This document shows, piece after piece, positions 1 to 9,464 of a DNA stretch of 64,000 bases. This DNA comes from Pseudorhodoferax sp. Leaf265 (lineage in GTDB: Bacteria > Pseudomonadota > Gammaproteobacteria > Burkholderiales > Burkholderiaceae_C): contig NZ_LMMT01000006.1 of the NCBI RefSeq assembly GCF_001422365.1, positions 1 to 64,000 of the forward strand, read 5' to 3'. The notes beneath the pieces were generated by a model that had not been told where the DNA came from, did not search any database, and was given only the letters and a program-made list of their open reading frames with translations. Made by a program: the position numbers and the translations under genes. Numbering within the stretch: position 1 is the stretch's first letter; every line of letters begins with the position of its first letter.

Positions 1-1
1 G

Positions 2-130
2 GTGCTCGCGCAACTGCCAGCGGCCTTCGCGCACTTCAACGAAGTGCATCCGCACTCGTCGCTGAAAATGCGTTCGCCTCGGGAGTTCAGGCGGCAGCAA
101 GCCGCAGGGTCTGCCCGGGCGCTTTATCGT
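2..130 (+). pseudogene. C-terminal tail of IS3-family (IS2-like) transposase, cut by window edge
   Basis: The frame running in from the left edge encodes HFNEVHPHSS followed by LKMRSPREFRRQQ, the typical end of the OrfB integrase-type transposase of IS3-family elements. The frame stays open to 343, but the residues after about 130 do not look like transposase and are probably read-through into flanking DNA. The catalytic DDE region lies outside the window, so intactness cannot be judged. It marks a mobile-element boundary just upstream of the sensor kinase gene. Confidence 0.7.
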
Positions 131-488
131 GAATGGGGCGGGGCCGGGAATACGGGGGCAACATCAGTTGATCAATCCAATTCCGTTCGTTTGACACCCG
201 CACTTAGCTTCATCGGCTGCCACAGCAAGGTACGGATGGCAGTTAACTCACCGACACTGAGCGCGCAAGCTGAAGCTAGGGAACACGACCGGAAGTTGGT
301 GCTAGATGCCTCCGGTGCCGACTTCGCTGACTTGCTCAGCTAAGCACGGGTACACGTCTGCTTGTCGCACAATCACATTCGTAACGGTCACCTCGACGGG
401 AGCCAGATTCTTCCATGGCCAAACTGCTACTAAGTCAAAGTTCAAGCCTCCGGGCGGCCGTCGCCGTCGGCCATCAACGACCCCGATC
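131..488. other. Intergenic stretch without recognised gene
   Basis: About 360 bases between the transposase tail and the sensor kinase. Open frames cross it but none resembles a known protein. A TTGACA hexamer lies at 191-196 but has no convincing -10 partner at normal spacing. It may hold the promoter of the two-component operon. Confidence 0.5.
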
Positions 489-2363
489 ATGCTAGATCGG
501 ATCATATTTGCCGTGAGGAAGCTGGGACAAGCCATCCCGTGGGGCTACGCATTCAGGACGGTGCTGCCGTTCTTGTTATTCGTAGCCCTTGCCACCTCGG
601 CAGCAGCGAAGTTCATGGGACAGCGAGCAATTGTAGAGATGGAATCGGTGGGTGAACAACGCATGGCGCTCTACGCGAGCAGTTTGCGCAACGCGGTTCG
701 CCGTCACGACTATCTGCCCGTGATCCTTGCACGGCACCCTGACGTCATCGGATTGCTCGATAAGCCATCGGATCGGTCATTGCAAGACCGCGTCAATCGC
801 CTTCTGGAGTGGATAAACCGCGAGGCAGGTTCTGCCGATCTGTACGTGCTTGACGCGTCTGGCACGACGATAGCGGCCAGCAACTGGCAGGATCGTGGGA
901 GTTTTGTCGGGAACTCCTATGCGTTTCGTCCCTACTTTGATGACGCCTTAACCACCGGGGTCGGAAGATTCTACGGCGTGGGCGTTACTACCGGTATGGC
1001 CGGCTACTTCTTAGCGAGCAAAGCATTAAATCATGTCACTCGTCCCGGCGTCGTTGTTGCAAAACTTGACTTCACACGATTGGAAGCGGATTGGATTTTT
1101 GCTGCCGAAGGAGTCATGCTTACCGACGCCTTTGGCGTTGTATTTCTTTCGAGTCATGCGCAGTGGAAGTACCGTGCCATCAGGTCTCTGGCACCTGAAG
1201 TCCGCGAGCGGATGAACTCACACCGTCAGTACGGCGACTCTTCCATCGAACCTTTCGGGCCTGCTGACCTAGCTTCGGCGGACTCGGCGCGGCGGATTAG
1301 GATATTCAGCCAAGGCCGAGAGAAACCCATGATTCACCAGAGCCTTTCGATGCCAGAGTTCGGCTGGACGTTGCATTACTTGTCCGACTTTGCTCGTGTA
1401 CGTCGTCACGAGTCGGCCGGGGCCATGGCTGCACTGGTGGCCGCACTGATGTGTGCGATCAGTGTGCTGGCCCTGCAACAGCGGCGACGGGCCTCCAGAC
1501 TTCAAAAAGAGATTCATGCGAGTCTCGAAAAACTCGTCGCAGAGCGCACCGTCGAGTTGAACTCCTCCAACGTTCGGCTGGTGGAGGAAAGCGCCGAGCG
1601 ACGTCGCGCCGCTTTGGAGCTAGAGCACAAGCAAGACGAATTGGTTCAGGCGGGTAAGCTCGCGGCTGTGGGCCAACTCTCAGCGGCCATCGCGCACGAG
1701 ATCAATCAACCATTGGCCGCTCTGCAGACCTATGTGGCAAGCGCACGCGTGCTGCTAGATCGGGGGAAACTGGACGATGTGCGATCAAGTTTCGAACGCG
1801 TCGGTGAATTGGTCTCGCGTATTTCGGCCACCACGCATCACCTGAAGGTTTTTGCGCGCCGCAGCAATTTCAGCAGCGACCCGGTATCGTTGCAGGACGC
1901 CGTTTACCGCGTGCTTCGCCTCGTTGAAACCCGTATTCGCCGTGAACGTATCACTGTGCTCAACGACGTAAATGGAAGCGCAACAGTAGCTGCAGAAGCC
2001 ATTCGACTCGAGCAAGTGGTCCTGAACTTGGTTGGCAATGCATTCGACGCGATGGCCGGGTGTCCGCGTCGGGAGTTGCTGATTCGCACCGAACGGCGCG
2101 GACAGTTTTGGGCCCTGCATGTCAACGACTCTGGCACAGGGATTGATCCCCGATTTACTCCCCAACTGTTCACACCTTTCGCGACGACCAAACCTGTCGG
2201 CAAAGGTCTCGGCTTGGGTCTGTCGCTGTCGCGGTCGATCATCACGGCGTTCGGTGGCACCATCGAGGTTGAGAGCAATCGCGAAAGCGGCACTACTTTC
2301 ACAATTACCCTGCCCGCTTTGAATTTTAGCGCTGCGGAAAGTGACGGAGATCGTGATGTCTGA
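489..2363 (+). CDS. DctB-like membrane sensor histidine kinase
   Basis: A 624-residue kinase. An N-terminal membrane helix (about 15-38), a periplasmic double-Cache-like sensor region and a second helix (about 312-330) precede a coiled coil and the kinase core. The phospho-acceptor is His403 in AAIAHEINQPL; the ATPase domain shows NLVGNAFDAM (about 513) and GKGLGLGLSLS near the end. This is the architecture of C4-dicarboxylate sensors such as DctB. The frame is open back to 306, but ATG 489 directly precedes the first membrane helix and is preferred. The 3' end overlaps the regulator gene by 8 bases. The probable ligand is an organic acid related to the substrate of the nearby Bug receptor (inference). 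Confidence 0.9.
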   Translation: MLDRIIFAVRKLGQAIPWGYAFRTVLPFLLFVALATSAAAKFMGQRAIVEMESVGEQRMALYASSLRNAVRRHDYLPVILARHPDVIGLLDKPSDRSLQDRVNRLLEWINREAGSADLYVLDASGTTIAASNWQDRGSFVGNSYAFRPYFDDALTTGVGRFYGVGVTTGMAGYFLASKALNHVTRPGVVVAKLDFTRLEADWIFAAEGVMLTDAFGVVFLSSHAQWKYRAIRSLAPEVRERMNSHRQYGDSSIEPFGPADLASADSARRIRIFSQGREKPMIHQSLSMPEFGWTLHYLSDFARVRRHESAGAMAALVAALMCAISVLALQQRRRASRLQKEIHASLEKLVAERTVELNSSNVRLVEESAERRRAALELEHKQDELVQAGKLAAVGQLSAAIAHEINQPLAALQTYVASARVLLDRGKLDDVRSSFERVGELVSRISATTHHLKVFARRSNFSSDPVSLQDAVYRVLRLVETRIRRERITVLNDVNGSATVAAEAIRLEQVVLNLVGNAFDAMAGCPRRELLIRTERRGQFWALHVNDSGTGIDPRFTPQLFTPFATTKPVGKGLGLGLSLSRSIITAFGGTIEVESNRESGTTFTITLPALNFSAAESDGDRDV

Positions 2364-3708
2364 GCGCTCTGCCGTCTCGGTGCTCGTCGTAGACGACGAC
2401 CCAGCTGTCCGCGAGTCATTGTCGCAATGGTTGCAACTTGCCAACTTTGATGTCGCCACGTTCGAGCATGCGACATCGGCCCTTTCACAGATCGATCATC
2501 GCTTCAGAGGTGTGCTGGTGTGCGATGTGAAAATGCCGGACATGGATGGAATGGACGTCCTTCGATTTGCGCTAGCACAGGATCCCGACCTCCCTGTGAT
2601 CCTTATCACAGGCCACGGAGACATCTCCATGGCGGTTGATGCCATGCAGTGTGGCGCATATGATTTTGTCGAGAAGCCCTTCGATCCTGAACGCCTAGTG
2701 GACGCCATTACGCGGGCGTGCGAGAAACGGCGGCTTACCTTGGAGAACCGGCGGCTACAAGCACAGTATGAATCGCGAGGCATAGAGGGTTTGATTCTAG
2801 GCACCTCGCCGGCCGTTCAACGTCTTCGCGATTCGATCCTTGAGCTCGCTGGCACAAGCGTTAATGTGATCGTATACGGCGAAACTGGTTCTGGGAAGGA
2901 ATTGGTGGCTCGATGCCTACATGACGTTTCCCCGCGGCGCGAGGCACGGCTCGTCGCGCTGAATTGCGCAGCAATACCCGAGACGATGTTCGAAAGCGAG
3001 CTGTTCGGCTACGAACTGGGTGCTTTCACGGGGGCGACGAAGCGCCGTTTGGGGCGGCTCGAGCACGCACATCGTGGCACGCTGTTTCTCGATGAGGTCG
3101 AGGCAATGCCACTGCACCTGCAGGCAAAGCTACTACGCGTTCTTGAAGATCGCTCGGTAGAAAGGCTCGGCAGCAACAGTGCATCGCCGGCCGACGTGCG
3201 CAGTGTGGCAGCCAGCAAAGTAGACCTCCAAACAGCAAGCAAGGAGGGAAGATTTCGGGCTGATCTCTACTACCGCCTAGGCGTCTCAGAGTTGAAAATT
3301 CCGCCGCTACGCGAACGAGGGGATGACGTGTTGTTGCTGTTTGAACACTTCGCGTCCAATGCAGCACGTGCCCATGAGCGCATTGTCCGGCCGCTAGATG
3401 GGGCGACCGAGCGGGCGCTTGCGGCTCACATGTGGCCAGGCAACGTAAGAGAACTGCGTAACGCGGCGGAGCGCTACGCGCTCGGAATATGCACATTGCC
3501 GGTGATGCAAAGTGTCCCAGTCGCAATCGAGGCGCAGTCCTTGGCAGATCAAGTCGAATCGTTCGAGCGGCGCTTGATCGAACAGGCACTAGAGAAAAGT
3601 GGCGGCAGCATTGCCGCGACCATGGCCCTGCTGCAGCTTCCGCGTCGGACACTGAATGAAAAGATGTCAAGGTACGGCATTGAGAGAGCCCGCTACCTGG
3701 ATGTGTGA
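2356..3708 (+). CDS. DctD-like sigma-54-dependent response regulator
   Basis: A 450-residue NtrC-family regulator. The receiver domain has its phospho-acceptor at about Asp57 (VCDVKMPDMDG). The AAA+ domain carries Walker A GETGSGKE (175-182), the sigma-54 contact loop GAFTGA (222-227) and RADLYYRL. A Fis-type helix-turn-helix ends the protein (GGSIAATMALLQLPRRTL). ATG 2356 overlaps the kinase stop by 8 bases, so translation is probably coupled; GTG 2341 is a possible alternative start. All parts needed to activate RNA polymerase-sigma-54 are present. A matching promoter at 3828-3842 suggests that the downstream Bug receptor gene is its target (inference). Confidence 0.93.
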   Translation: MSERSAVSVLVVDDDPAVRESLSQWLQLANFDVATFEHATSALSQIDHRFRGVLVCDVKMPDMDGMDVLRFALAQDPDLPVILITGHGDISMAVDAMQCGAYDFVEKPFDPERLVDAITRACEKRRLTLENRRLQAQYESRGIEGLILGTSPAVQRLRDSILELAGTSVNVIVYGETGSGKELVARCLHDVSPRREARLVALNCAAIPETMFESELFGYELGAFTGATKRRLGRLEHAHRGTLFLDEVEAMPLHLQAKLLRVLEDRSVERLGSNSASPADVRSVAASKVDLQTASKEGRFRADLYYRLGVSELKIPPLRERGDDVLLLFEHFASNAARAHERIVRPLDGATERALAAHMWPGNVRELRNAAERYALGICTLPVMQSVPVAIEAQSLADQVESFERRLIEQALEKSGGSIAATMALLQLPRRTLNEKMSRYGIERARYLDV

Positions 3709-3740
3709 AGCTCTTGTTCGGCAGATCATCGCCTAGGAAG

Positions 3741-3759
3741 TCTCCGTCGTCGGCGGAGA
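3741..3759. repeat. Inverted repeat, candidate activator site or terminator
   Basis: TCTCCG and CGGAGA form a 6-bp inverted repeat with symmetric CG dinucleotides inside. It lies about 70 bases upstream of the -24 element of the sigma-54 promoter, where enhancer sites of DctD-type activators normally sit. A T-rich stretch follows (3769-3780), so it could instead help terminate the regulator transcript. CCTAGGAA also occurs twice here, at 3732 and 3792, 60 bases apart. Confidence 0.4.
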
Positions 3760-3827
3760 TCCGCTCATCGCTTTTCCTTTTCCCAACGGTCCCTAGGAAA
3801 ATCAACCACTTACGGCCTGGGGCGGGC

Positions 3828-3842
3828 TGGTCCCGTTCTTGC
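3828..3842 (+). promoter_or_regulatory. Sigma-54 (-24/-12) promoter
   Basis: TGGTCCCGTTCTTGC matches the consensus TGGCACG-N4-TTGC with the essential GG and GC exactly 10 bases apart (3829-3830 and 3841-3842). Transcription should start near 3854, about 150 bases before the Bug receptor ATG. Its position directly after a GAFTGA-type regulator gene strongly supports function. Confidence 0.75.
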
Positions 3843-4004
3843 GGAGGAGGAAGAAGACATTGCTTGATGGCCGGCAGAGAGGACCAGTCGCACATGACCG
3901 CCTCATCGCACCATCGGACTTTCGTCAAGACGAGCGCGCAGCCGTTGAACCCTGCGCGCGTTGAAGTTCACTAGCGGAAGACTCCGCAACACTAGGTCAC
4001 GGCC

Positions 4005-4976
4005 ATGAGACAAGTACTTTGCGCCACAGCACTCGTTGCTGCCTGTATGTTTGCCAGCGCGCCGGCGTTGGCTCAAGCTTGGCCAACTAAGCCGATCACA
4101 ATCGTTGTACCCTGGCCCGCTGGTGGCCCATCTGACACGGTCGCTCGACCGATGGCGAAGGGGCTGAGCGATGCGGTAGGAAAGCCGACGATCGTGGACA
4201 ACCGTGGAGGAGCGGGTGGGAACATTGGTTCGGCTCTTGTAGCCGCCGGGCCAGCTGACGGCCACACGTTGCTGATCACGTCTAGCGCGCCGATCGTGAT
4301 CAACCCGTACATCTACAAGAAGATGCCCTTCGATCCGCAGAAGGATCTTGTCCCGGTGACCAACCTGCTGCGCGTCCCACTCGTGCTGGTTGTACACCCT
4401 TCTGTTATGGCTAGCAATTTGAAGGAGTTGGTCGCGCTTGTTCGATCCAAAAATGGCGATTTCCAGTATGCATCATCTGGTAATGGCACGCCCCAACATC
4501 TGACTGGACAACTGTTCAAAACAGCTGCCAAACTCGACTTGGTGCATATTCCTTACAAGGGTTCAGCGGGTGCTATTTCCGACGTAATAGCTGGGCATGC
4601 GCCAATGATGTTCGACAGCACTGTTGCCATACTGCCTCACATCCGATCCGGAAAAGTCAGAGCAATTGCGGTCACGGGCGCCAAGCGCTCACCGCAATTG
4701 CCAGATATTCCGACAGTGGCTGAAGCAGGCATGCCGGAGTTGGAAACGTATGCATGGTATGGGATGTTCGCGCCGGCAAAGACGCCCAATGATGTCGTGA
4801 CCAGAATCAATGTTGAAGCTCTTAAGGTAATGAAGGGAGAGGAATACCAGCGGGTGTTGAAAGAGGCCGGCGCTGAGTTTGTCGGTGACACCCCCGAGAA
4901 TTTTGCTAGCTTTGTAAAGGCGGAGCAAAGTAAGTGGAGCAGGGCAGCCAAAGCGTCTGGCGCGTCAATCGACTAG
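4005..4976 (+). CDS. Bug-family periplasmic solute receptor (TctC-like)
   Basis: A 323-residue tripartite tricarboxylate transporter receptor. A Sec signal peptide (about 1-23, ending ALA-QA) is followed by the family signature WPTKPITIVVPWPAGGPSD, then NRGGAGGNIGS, the HIPYKGSAGA segment and LPDIPTVAEAG. Members bind carboxylates in a Venus-flytrap fold and pass them to TctA/TctB or act as sensors. No tctAB genes lie nearby, so it may pair with a distant transporter or signal to the adjacent kinase. A sigma-54 promoter precedes it. The ligand is unknown. Confidence 0.92.
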   Translation: MRQVLCATALVAACMFASAPALAQAWPTKPITIVVPWPAGGPSDTVARPMAKGLSDAVGKPTIVDNRGGAGGNIGSALVAAGPADGHTLLITSSAPIVINPYIYKKMPFDPQKDLVPVTNLLRVPLVLVVHPSVMASNLKELVALVRSKNGDFQYASSGNGTPQHLTGQLFKTAAKLDLVHIPYKGSAGAISDVIAGHAPMMFDSTVAILPHIRSGKVRAIAVTGAKRSPQLPDIPTVAEAGMPELETYAWYGMFAPAKTPNDVVTRINVEALKVMKGEEYQRVLKEAGAEFVGDTPENFASFVKAEQSKWSRAAKASGASID

Positions 4977-5680
4977 GTGCGGCCGTACAAGTTAACGCGT
5001 ATGGGTGCATAGGGCAGTGCAGTGTTCGGCATTGAGCTGTAACGATTAAAACTCCGGATTGCGCCAACGCTCGACCGCGAGCGTCAGCGTGGTCGACGCG
5101 GCTGCGCTTGCGAATGTCGGGCACACCGACACAGTCCGGGCTTTGTTTTGCAAGGCGCCTCTGTGGTGGCGCGCATCAGGATTCTTTGCGGCCCCATTCG
5201 GCTCGATGATGTTGAGCAGGTCATCTCTTTACCCATCGAAGTGCAGGCGATGCATGATCCGTTTTGAATCTACCCTTCAAAAGCGAGGCGGCCAGCACTT
5301 CGGACACCCGCAAAGCGACGGACGATGCGTGCGCAGACGTTGACGGGGCAACAGGGAAGCCAGTTGAGCGGCGCAAAGGCGCGCCAACGACTGAGTGCAA
5401 TGCTCCCCGACTACGCGCGTTTTTGCATCTTCCGCCGCATGGTGCCTGCAGCAGTAACGGGCCCTCCATGAGGGCTTATCCGGAGCTCAGCCGCAGAACG
5501 CAGGAGCACCATGGCGCTGATGGACGTCGCCACAGCGAAGCTCTGTGAGCCGATCACCCGATTCGGGGTTCCGCTTGTCCGAAGCCCGTTGCCGCACAGC
5601 GACAAATCGGCTCAATCGTTGGGGACTGCGAGCCGAACGCAGTACATATGTTCACTCTTTAAACACAGAAGGTTGTGCTT
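4977..5680. other. Intergenic stretch without recognised gene
   Basis: About 700 bases between the Bug gene and the chemoreceptor. Several short open frames exist on both strands, but none resembles a known family or has a convincing start. A weak flagellar sigma-28-like match (TCAA, 16 bases, GCCGAACG at 5612-5639) precedes the chemoreceptor; its spacing is one base longer than consensus. Confidence 0.5.
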
Positions 5681-7252
5681 ATGAACCGTGCATCACTCGG
5701 AATTGCGCAACGCCTTTATCTTGTCGCTGCTGTACTTTGCCTTGCGCTCATCGGCGTGGTGGTCTTCGCGAAGGTGGAACTTGACGGGATGTCCGGCTCT
5801 GCACGCAGCATGGAGCACATCCGCGTGCCGCAGATGCAGCGCATCGCCCAGACCGAGTTGAATGTCACCAGGGTATCACTGCAACTGCGGCATGCCATCC
5901 TCGCCCGAAGTGCGCAGGAGCAATCCGCCTCGATCGCAGACATCAGCGGCAAGCGCCAGGCCATGGACGAGGCCCTGGCGCAGTACGCTCGTAGCACGTC
6001 TGCAGAAGGACTGGCGCGGTTCTCCGTCATCGCGCCACTGGTGACGAAGTTTTGGCAAGTCGGCGAGCGCAACCTCGTCCTGATTCGAAACGACCAGAAA
6101 GCCGAGGCATTCGCTTACCTCGTGGACGAGGTGATCCCGGTGCGCAATCAGCTGCTGTCAGCGCTCGCGGACTCGGTGCGATTCCAAGAAGACGCCCTTC
6201 GCGCCGACTTGGCCACTGTCGGAGAGAACGCCCTCAGCACCTTCCGGGTTTTGGTCGCACTGGTGGTGACCACCATCGTTGGCCTCGCGCTGTTTGCCTG
6301 GTATATCTCACGCACGCTGCAGCGCCGAGTGAGCTTGTCGCGCGCGGTTGCAGAAAGCGTGCGCGACGGTGAGTTGGGGCTGCAGGTCCTTGACGTCGAG
6401 AGCGATGAGTTTTCGCCCCTCCTGGCGGCACTGCAGGACATGCAGCTTTCGCTCAGCCGCGTGGTGTCGGACGTGCGCAGCAGCGCAGAAAGCGTAGCAA
6501 GCGCCAGTGTGCAGATCTCGCAAGGCAATTCTGATCTCAGCCACCGGACCGAGCAGCAGGCCAGCACGCTGCAAACGACCGCCGCATCGATGGATGAATT
6601 GAGCGCTGCCGTGCGGCAGAACGCCGACAGTGCCGTGCAGGCCAACCAGCTCGCCCAGGGTGCTAGCGCCGTCGCGTCCCGGGGCGGCGACGTGGTGGGC
6701 CAGGTCGTCCAGACAATGAAGGGCATCAATGACAGCTCGCGCAAGATCGTCGACATCATCGGCGTTATCGATGGCATCGCTTTCCAGACCAACATCCTCG
6801 CGCTGAACGCGGCAGTTGAAGCGGCTCGAGCGGGGGAGCAAGGGCGTGGTTTTGCCGTGGTGGCCAGCGAAGTGCGCAACCTGGCGGGACGATCTGCCGA
6901 GGCGGCCAAGGAAATAAAGGCGCTCATCTCAGCGAGCGTGGAGCGCGTTGAGCAGGGCACTCTGCTTGTAGACCAAGCCGGCACGACCATGGCGCAGATC
7001 GTCGATGCGATCCAACGGGTCACGGACATCATCGGCGAGATCAGCTCGGCCAGCAGCGAGCAAAGCAACGGCGTCAGCCAAGTCGGCCAAGCCGTCACGG
7101 TGATGGACAACGCTACGCAACAGAACGCCGCTCTGGTTGAAGAGAGCGCTGCAGCTGCTGCAAGCCTGAGTACGCAGGCCCAGAACCTCGTTCAAGCAAT
7201 GGCAGTGTTTCGGTTGACCGGTTCGCAGCCGAGGCGTTTGAGCGCCGTTTGA
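5681..7252 (+). CDS. Methyl-accepting chemotaxis protein
   Basis: A 523-residue chemoreceptor. Helix 1 (about 8-30) and helix 2 (about 188-208) bracket a four-helix-bundle ligand domain; a HAMP-like segment and the cytoplasmic signalling rod follow. The highly conserved tip is present ([20 protein letters not shown], about residues 366-385). ATG 5681 has an AGAAGG ribosome site 8 bases upstream; GTG 5675 is an alternative. The C terminus (RRLSAV) lacks a CheR-tethering pentapeptide, unlike the second receptor at 23542. It probably steers swimming toward a compound used by the neighbouring catabolic genes (inference). A livF fragment begins immediately after its stop codon. Confidence 0.92.
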   Translation: MNRASLGIAQRLYLVAAVLCLALIGVVVFAKVELDGMSGSARSMEHIRVPQMQRIAQTELNVTRVSLQLRHAILARSAQEQSASIADISGKRQAMDEALAQYARSTSAEGLARFSVIAPLVTKFWQVGERNLVLIRNDQKAEAFAYLVDEVIPVRNQLLSALADSVRFQEDALRADLATVGENALSTFRVLVALVVTTIVGLALFAWYISRTLQRRVSLSRAVAESVRDGELGLQVLDVESDEFSPLLAALQDMQLSLSRVVSDVRSSAESVASASVQISQGNSDLSHRTEQQASTLQTTAASMDELSAAVRQNADSAVQANQLAQGASAVASRGGDVVGQVVQTMKGINDSSRKIVDIIGVIDGIAFQTNILALNAAVEAARAGEQGRGFAVVASEVRNLAGRSAEAAKEIKALISASVERVEQGTLLVDQAGTTMAQIVDAIQRVTDIIGEISSASSEQSNGVSQVGQAVTVMDNATQQNAALVEESAAAAASLSTQAQNLVQAMAVFRLTGSQPRRLSAV

Positions 7253-7645
7253 GTGTTGGTCGGAACGCGCCGGCGGGCGCGCGCCAGCGAGCAGCGCAAC
7301 CTGGCGCGCGTGCTGGAGCTGTTCCCGCGCCTGCGCGAGCGCCTGCCGCAGAGCGTGCGCACCATGAGCGGCGGTGAGCAGCAGATGGTGGCCATCGGCC
7401 GCGCGCTGATGTCCAGCCCCGAGGTGCTGCTGCTGGACGAGCCTTCGCTGGGCCTGTCGCCGCTGATGGTGTCCGAGCTGTTCAAGTCGCTCGAACGCGT
7501 GCGCGACGCCCGGGTGGCCGTGCTGCTGGTGGAGCAGAACGCCAGGCGCAGCCTGCAGCTCTCGTCGCGCGGTTACATGCTGGAGCAGGGCCGCGTGGTC
7601 GGCACCGACAGCGCGGCCGTGCAGCGGGCCTACCTGGGGGCGTAG
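7253..7645 (+). pseudogene. C-terminal half of LivF-type ABC ATPase
   Basis: This encodes about 130 residues matching the second half of the branched-chain amino-acid ABC ATPase LivF: signature MSGGEQQMVAIGRAL, Walker B VLLLDEPSLGLSP and the H-loop region (LLVEQNARRSLQL). The Walker A half is missing, so it cannot bind ATP normally. The fragment is noticeably more GC-rich than its surroundings and starts at the very base after the chemoreceptor stop. This points to a deletion or recombination joint. No other Liv membrane or ATPase gene is present; a Liv-type binding protein lies at 21879. Confidence 0.85.
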
Positions 7646-8344
7646 TCTGCTGCCTGGAAATGCAAACGGCCAGCGTCCGGCGTTGGTAGAAGGTGAGCGG
7701 CCAGCGACCACACACTGACAGCCGTTTGCCGATGCGATCGGCGACAGTGTGGTTGGTTCCGCGTCGGAGTACAAAACACGCTGACGGCGTCACATCCCAG
7801 GCTCATGTGTGTCGGGTCTGGCCAAGGGGCAGGTTTGGTCAAGGCATCTCGACGCCGTAGGATTGGTCAGACGAGCCGCTAGATTCCAGCCGGTCCGCGG
7901 TGCGGAGGATGATTGCACAGGCAGCCGGTGCAGCCGGTCGAACAGGTCCTTGAGCATCGTAGGGGTCAAGCTCCTGGCGCCGGGCGGGGTGCAGGGGCTT
8001 GCCTTGGCATCAGCCCGATAAGCGGCGCTAGCTGCCAGCGAACAGCCGGTTGTGCGGTCGCAAACACACTTCACGTCGACCGGGCTTCTGGAGGATGGCG
8101 GCCTTGCAGTGGTGCTTACGAGTAGCAACCTAAGTTTGCCCATGCACAGGACGAGTCGCTTTCTGCCGTTCGAACTGCCTCCTCATCCAGCGTGCGCTTG
8201 CCTACTGAGTGTGACGAATCAAGGTTGCGGAGCCCCTATTCCGTCCTGTTATGCCGCTCCTCAAACCTTTCTATTGGACTGCGAAAAGGCCTTAAGCCAC
8301 GATTCTCCTGTACGCCATCCGGCGTCCAACCTGAGAGGAGTCAA
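7646..8344. other. Intergenic leader without recognised gene
   Basis: About 700 bases between the livF remnant and the thiolase-like gene. Translations in all frames gave nothing recognisable. The 3' part should hold the promoter of the 8345-12896 operon and contains the motif at 8259-8279 that recurs before the ferredoxin gene. Confidence 0.5.
8259..8279 (+). promoter_or_regulatory. Shared leader motif, copy 1
   Basis: CCTC, four variable bases, then CTTTCTATTGGAC. The same arrangement occurs at 16185-16205 ahead of the ferredoxin/P450 gene group. Here it lies 65 bases before the thiolase-like start. Function is unproven; an operator or promoter element is possible. Confidence 0.35.
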
Positions 8345-9460
8345 ATGTCAGACTGGTCGCTTCGCGATAGAGCCTGTGTCGTCGGTGTCGGAACGACGGC
8401 CTATGGATCCTTCCCCGAATCGGATGCTTATGGGCTGGGCGCGGATGCGCTCCAGCGTGCCGTCGATGACGCCGGCTTGAAGCCGGAACAGATCGACGGG
8501 CTGATCGTCAGCCGCATCCCATCGTTCGAGCGCTTCGCCGAAGTAGCAGGACTCAATCCGCGCTTCACCATGCAGACGCCTGTGCATGGCCGCTTTGCCT
8601 CGATCTCGCTAGAGTTGGCAGCCAACGCGCTCGCGTGCGGCGAGGCCAAGTACGTAGCTCTGGTGTATGGCAACAACGGACGCTCGCAACGCATGAACTA
8701 TGGCGGCGGCGACGCTTCCTGGTCGCCCTGGGGCATGACCTCTCCGGGCGCGCTGCACGCAATGATGTGGCGCCATCACATGAACCGCTACGGCTCACGA
8801 TCCGAAGACCTGGCCCATGTGGCGGTCGCGTTCCGCAAGCACGCCATGCTGAACCCGGACGCCGTCATGCGCGAGCCGCTGACCGTTGAGCAGCACCAAT
8901 CAGGTCGCTTCATCGCGGATCCGCTGCGACTGAATGACTACTGCCTTATCAATGACGGCGGCGTGGCCTGGATCATGACAACGCCCGAGCGGGCGCGCGA
9001 TCTGCGGCGTAGGCCAGTGTTCGTAAGCGGCTATGCCCGTCGCGACACCTACGACAACAGCTCCACCTTTCATCCAGACCTGTGGCACCCTGCCTTGCAG
9101 GAGGTTTCCCGCGAGGTGCATGCCAGGGCGGGGATCTCGAGGGACGAACTGAACGGTCTGATGATCTACGACAACTTCACGCCCACCGTGTTGTTCGCGC
9201 TCGAGGGCATGGGTTTCTGCGAGCGCGGCGAGGCAGGTGCATTTGTGCGCGACGGCATGCTTGAACTCGGGCGCGGCCGCTGGCCCACCAACACCAGCGG
9301 CGGCCACCTGTCGGAGTCGTACATGCAGGGCTGGGCATTGATCGCCGAAGCCGTACGCCAATTGCGCGGCAGCGCTGGCGAGCGTCAGATTCCGGACTGC
9401 AAGGCCTTGCAGTACATCTGCGCGACCAATTGCGCCACTTCCATCATCTTCAGGAATTGA
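8345..9460 (+). CDS. Thiolase-like protein (SCP2/lipid-transfer type), probable retro-aldolase subunit
   Basis: A 371-residue thiolase-superfamily protein (VVGVGTTAYG at the start, GGHLSESYMQGW near the end). The usual nucleophile motif (CASG-like) is replaced by VHGRFASISL at about residue 80, so normal Claisen chemistry seems unlikely. Ltp2-like thiolase relatives paired with a DUF35 protein catalyse retro-aldol cleavage of hydroxyacyl-CoAs in steroid side-chain catabolism, and a DUF35 gene follows after four bases. ATG 8345 has a GAGAGGAG ribosome site. It heads a tightly overlapping operon with an enoyl-CoA hydratase and two CoA-transferases. The substrate is unknown. Confidence 0.85.
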   Translation: MSDWSLRDRACVVGVGTTAYGSFPESDAYGLGADALQRAVDDAGLKPEQIDGLIVSRIPSFERFAEVAGLNPRFTMQTPVHGRFASISLELAANALACGEAKYVALVYGNNGRSQRMNYGGGDASWSPWGMTSPGALHAMMWRHHMNRYGSRSEDLAHVAVAFRKHAMLNPDAVMREPLTVEQHQSGRFIADPLRLNDYCLINDGGVAWIMTTPERARDLRRRPVFVSGYARRDTYDNSSTFHPDLWHPALQEVSREVHARAGISRDELNGLMIYDNFTPTVLFALEGMGFCERGEAGAFVRDGMLELGRGRWPTNTSGGHLSESYMQGWALIAEAVRQLRGSAGERQIPDCKALQYICATNCATSIIFRN

Positions 9461-9464
9461 GTCC

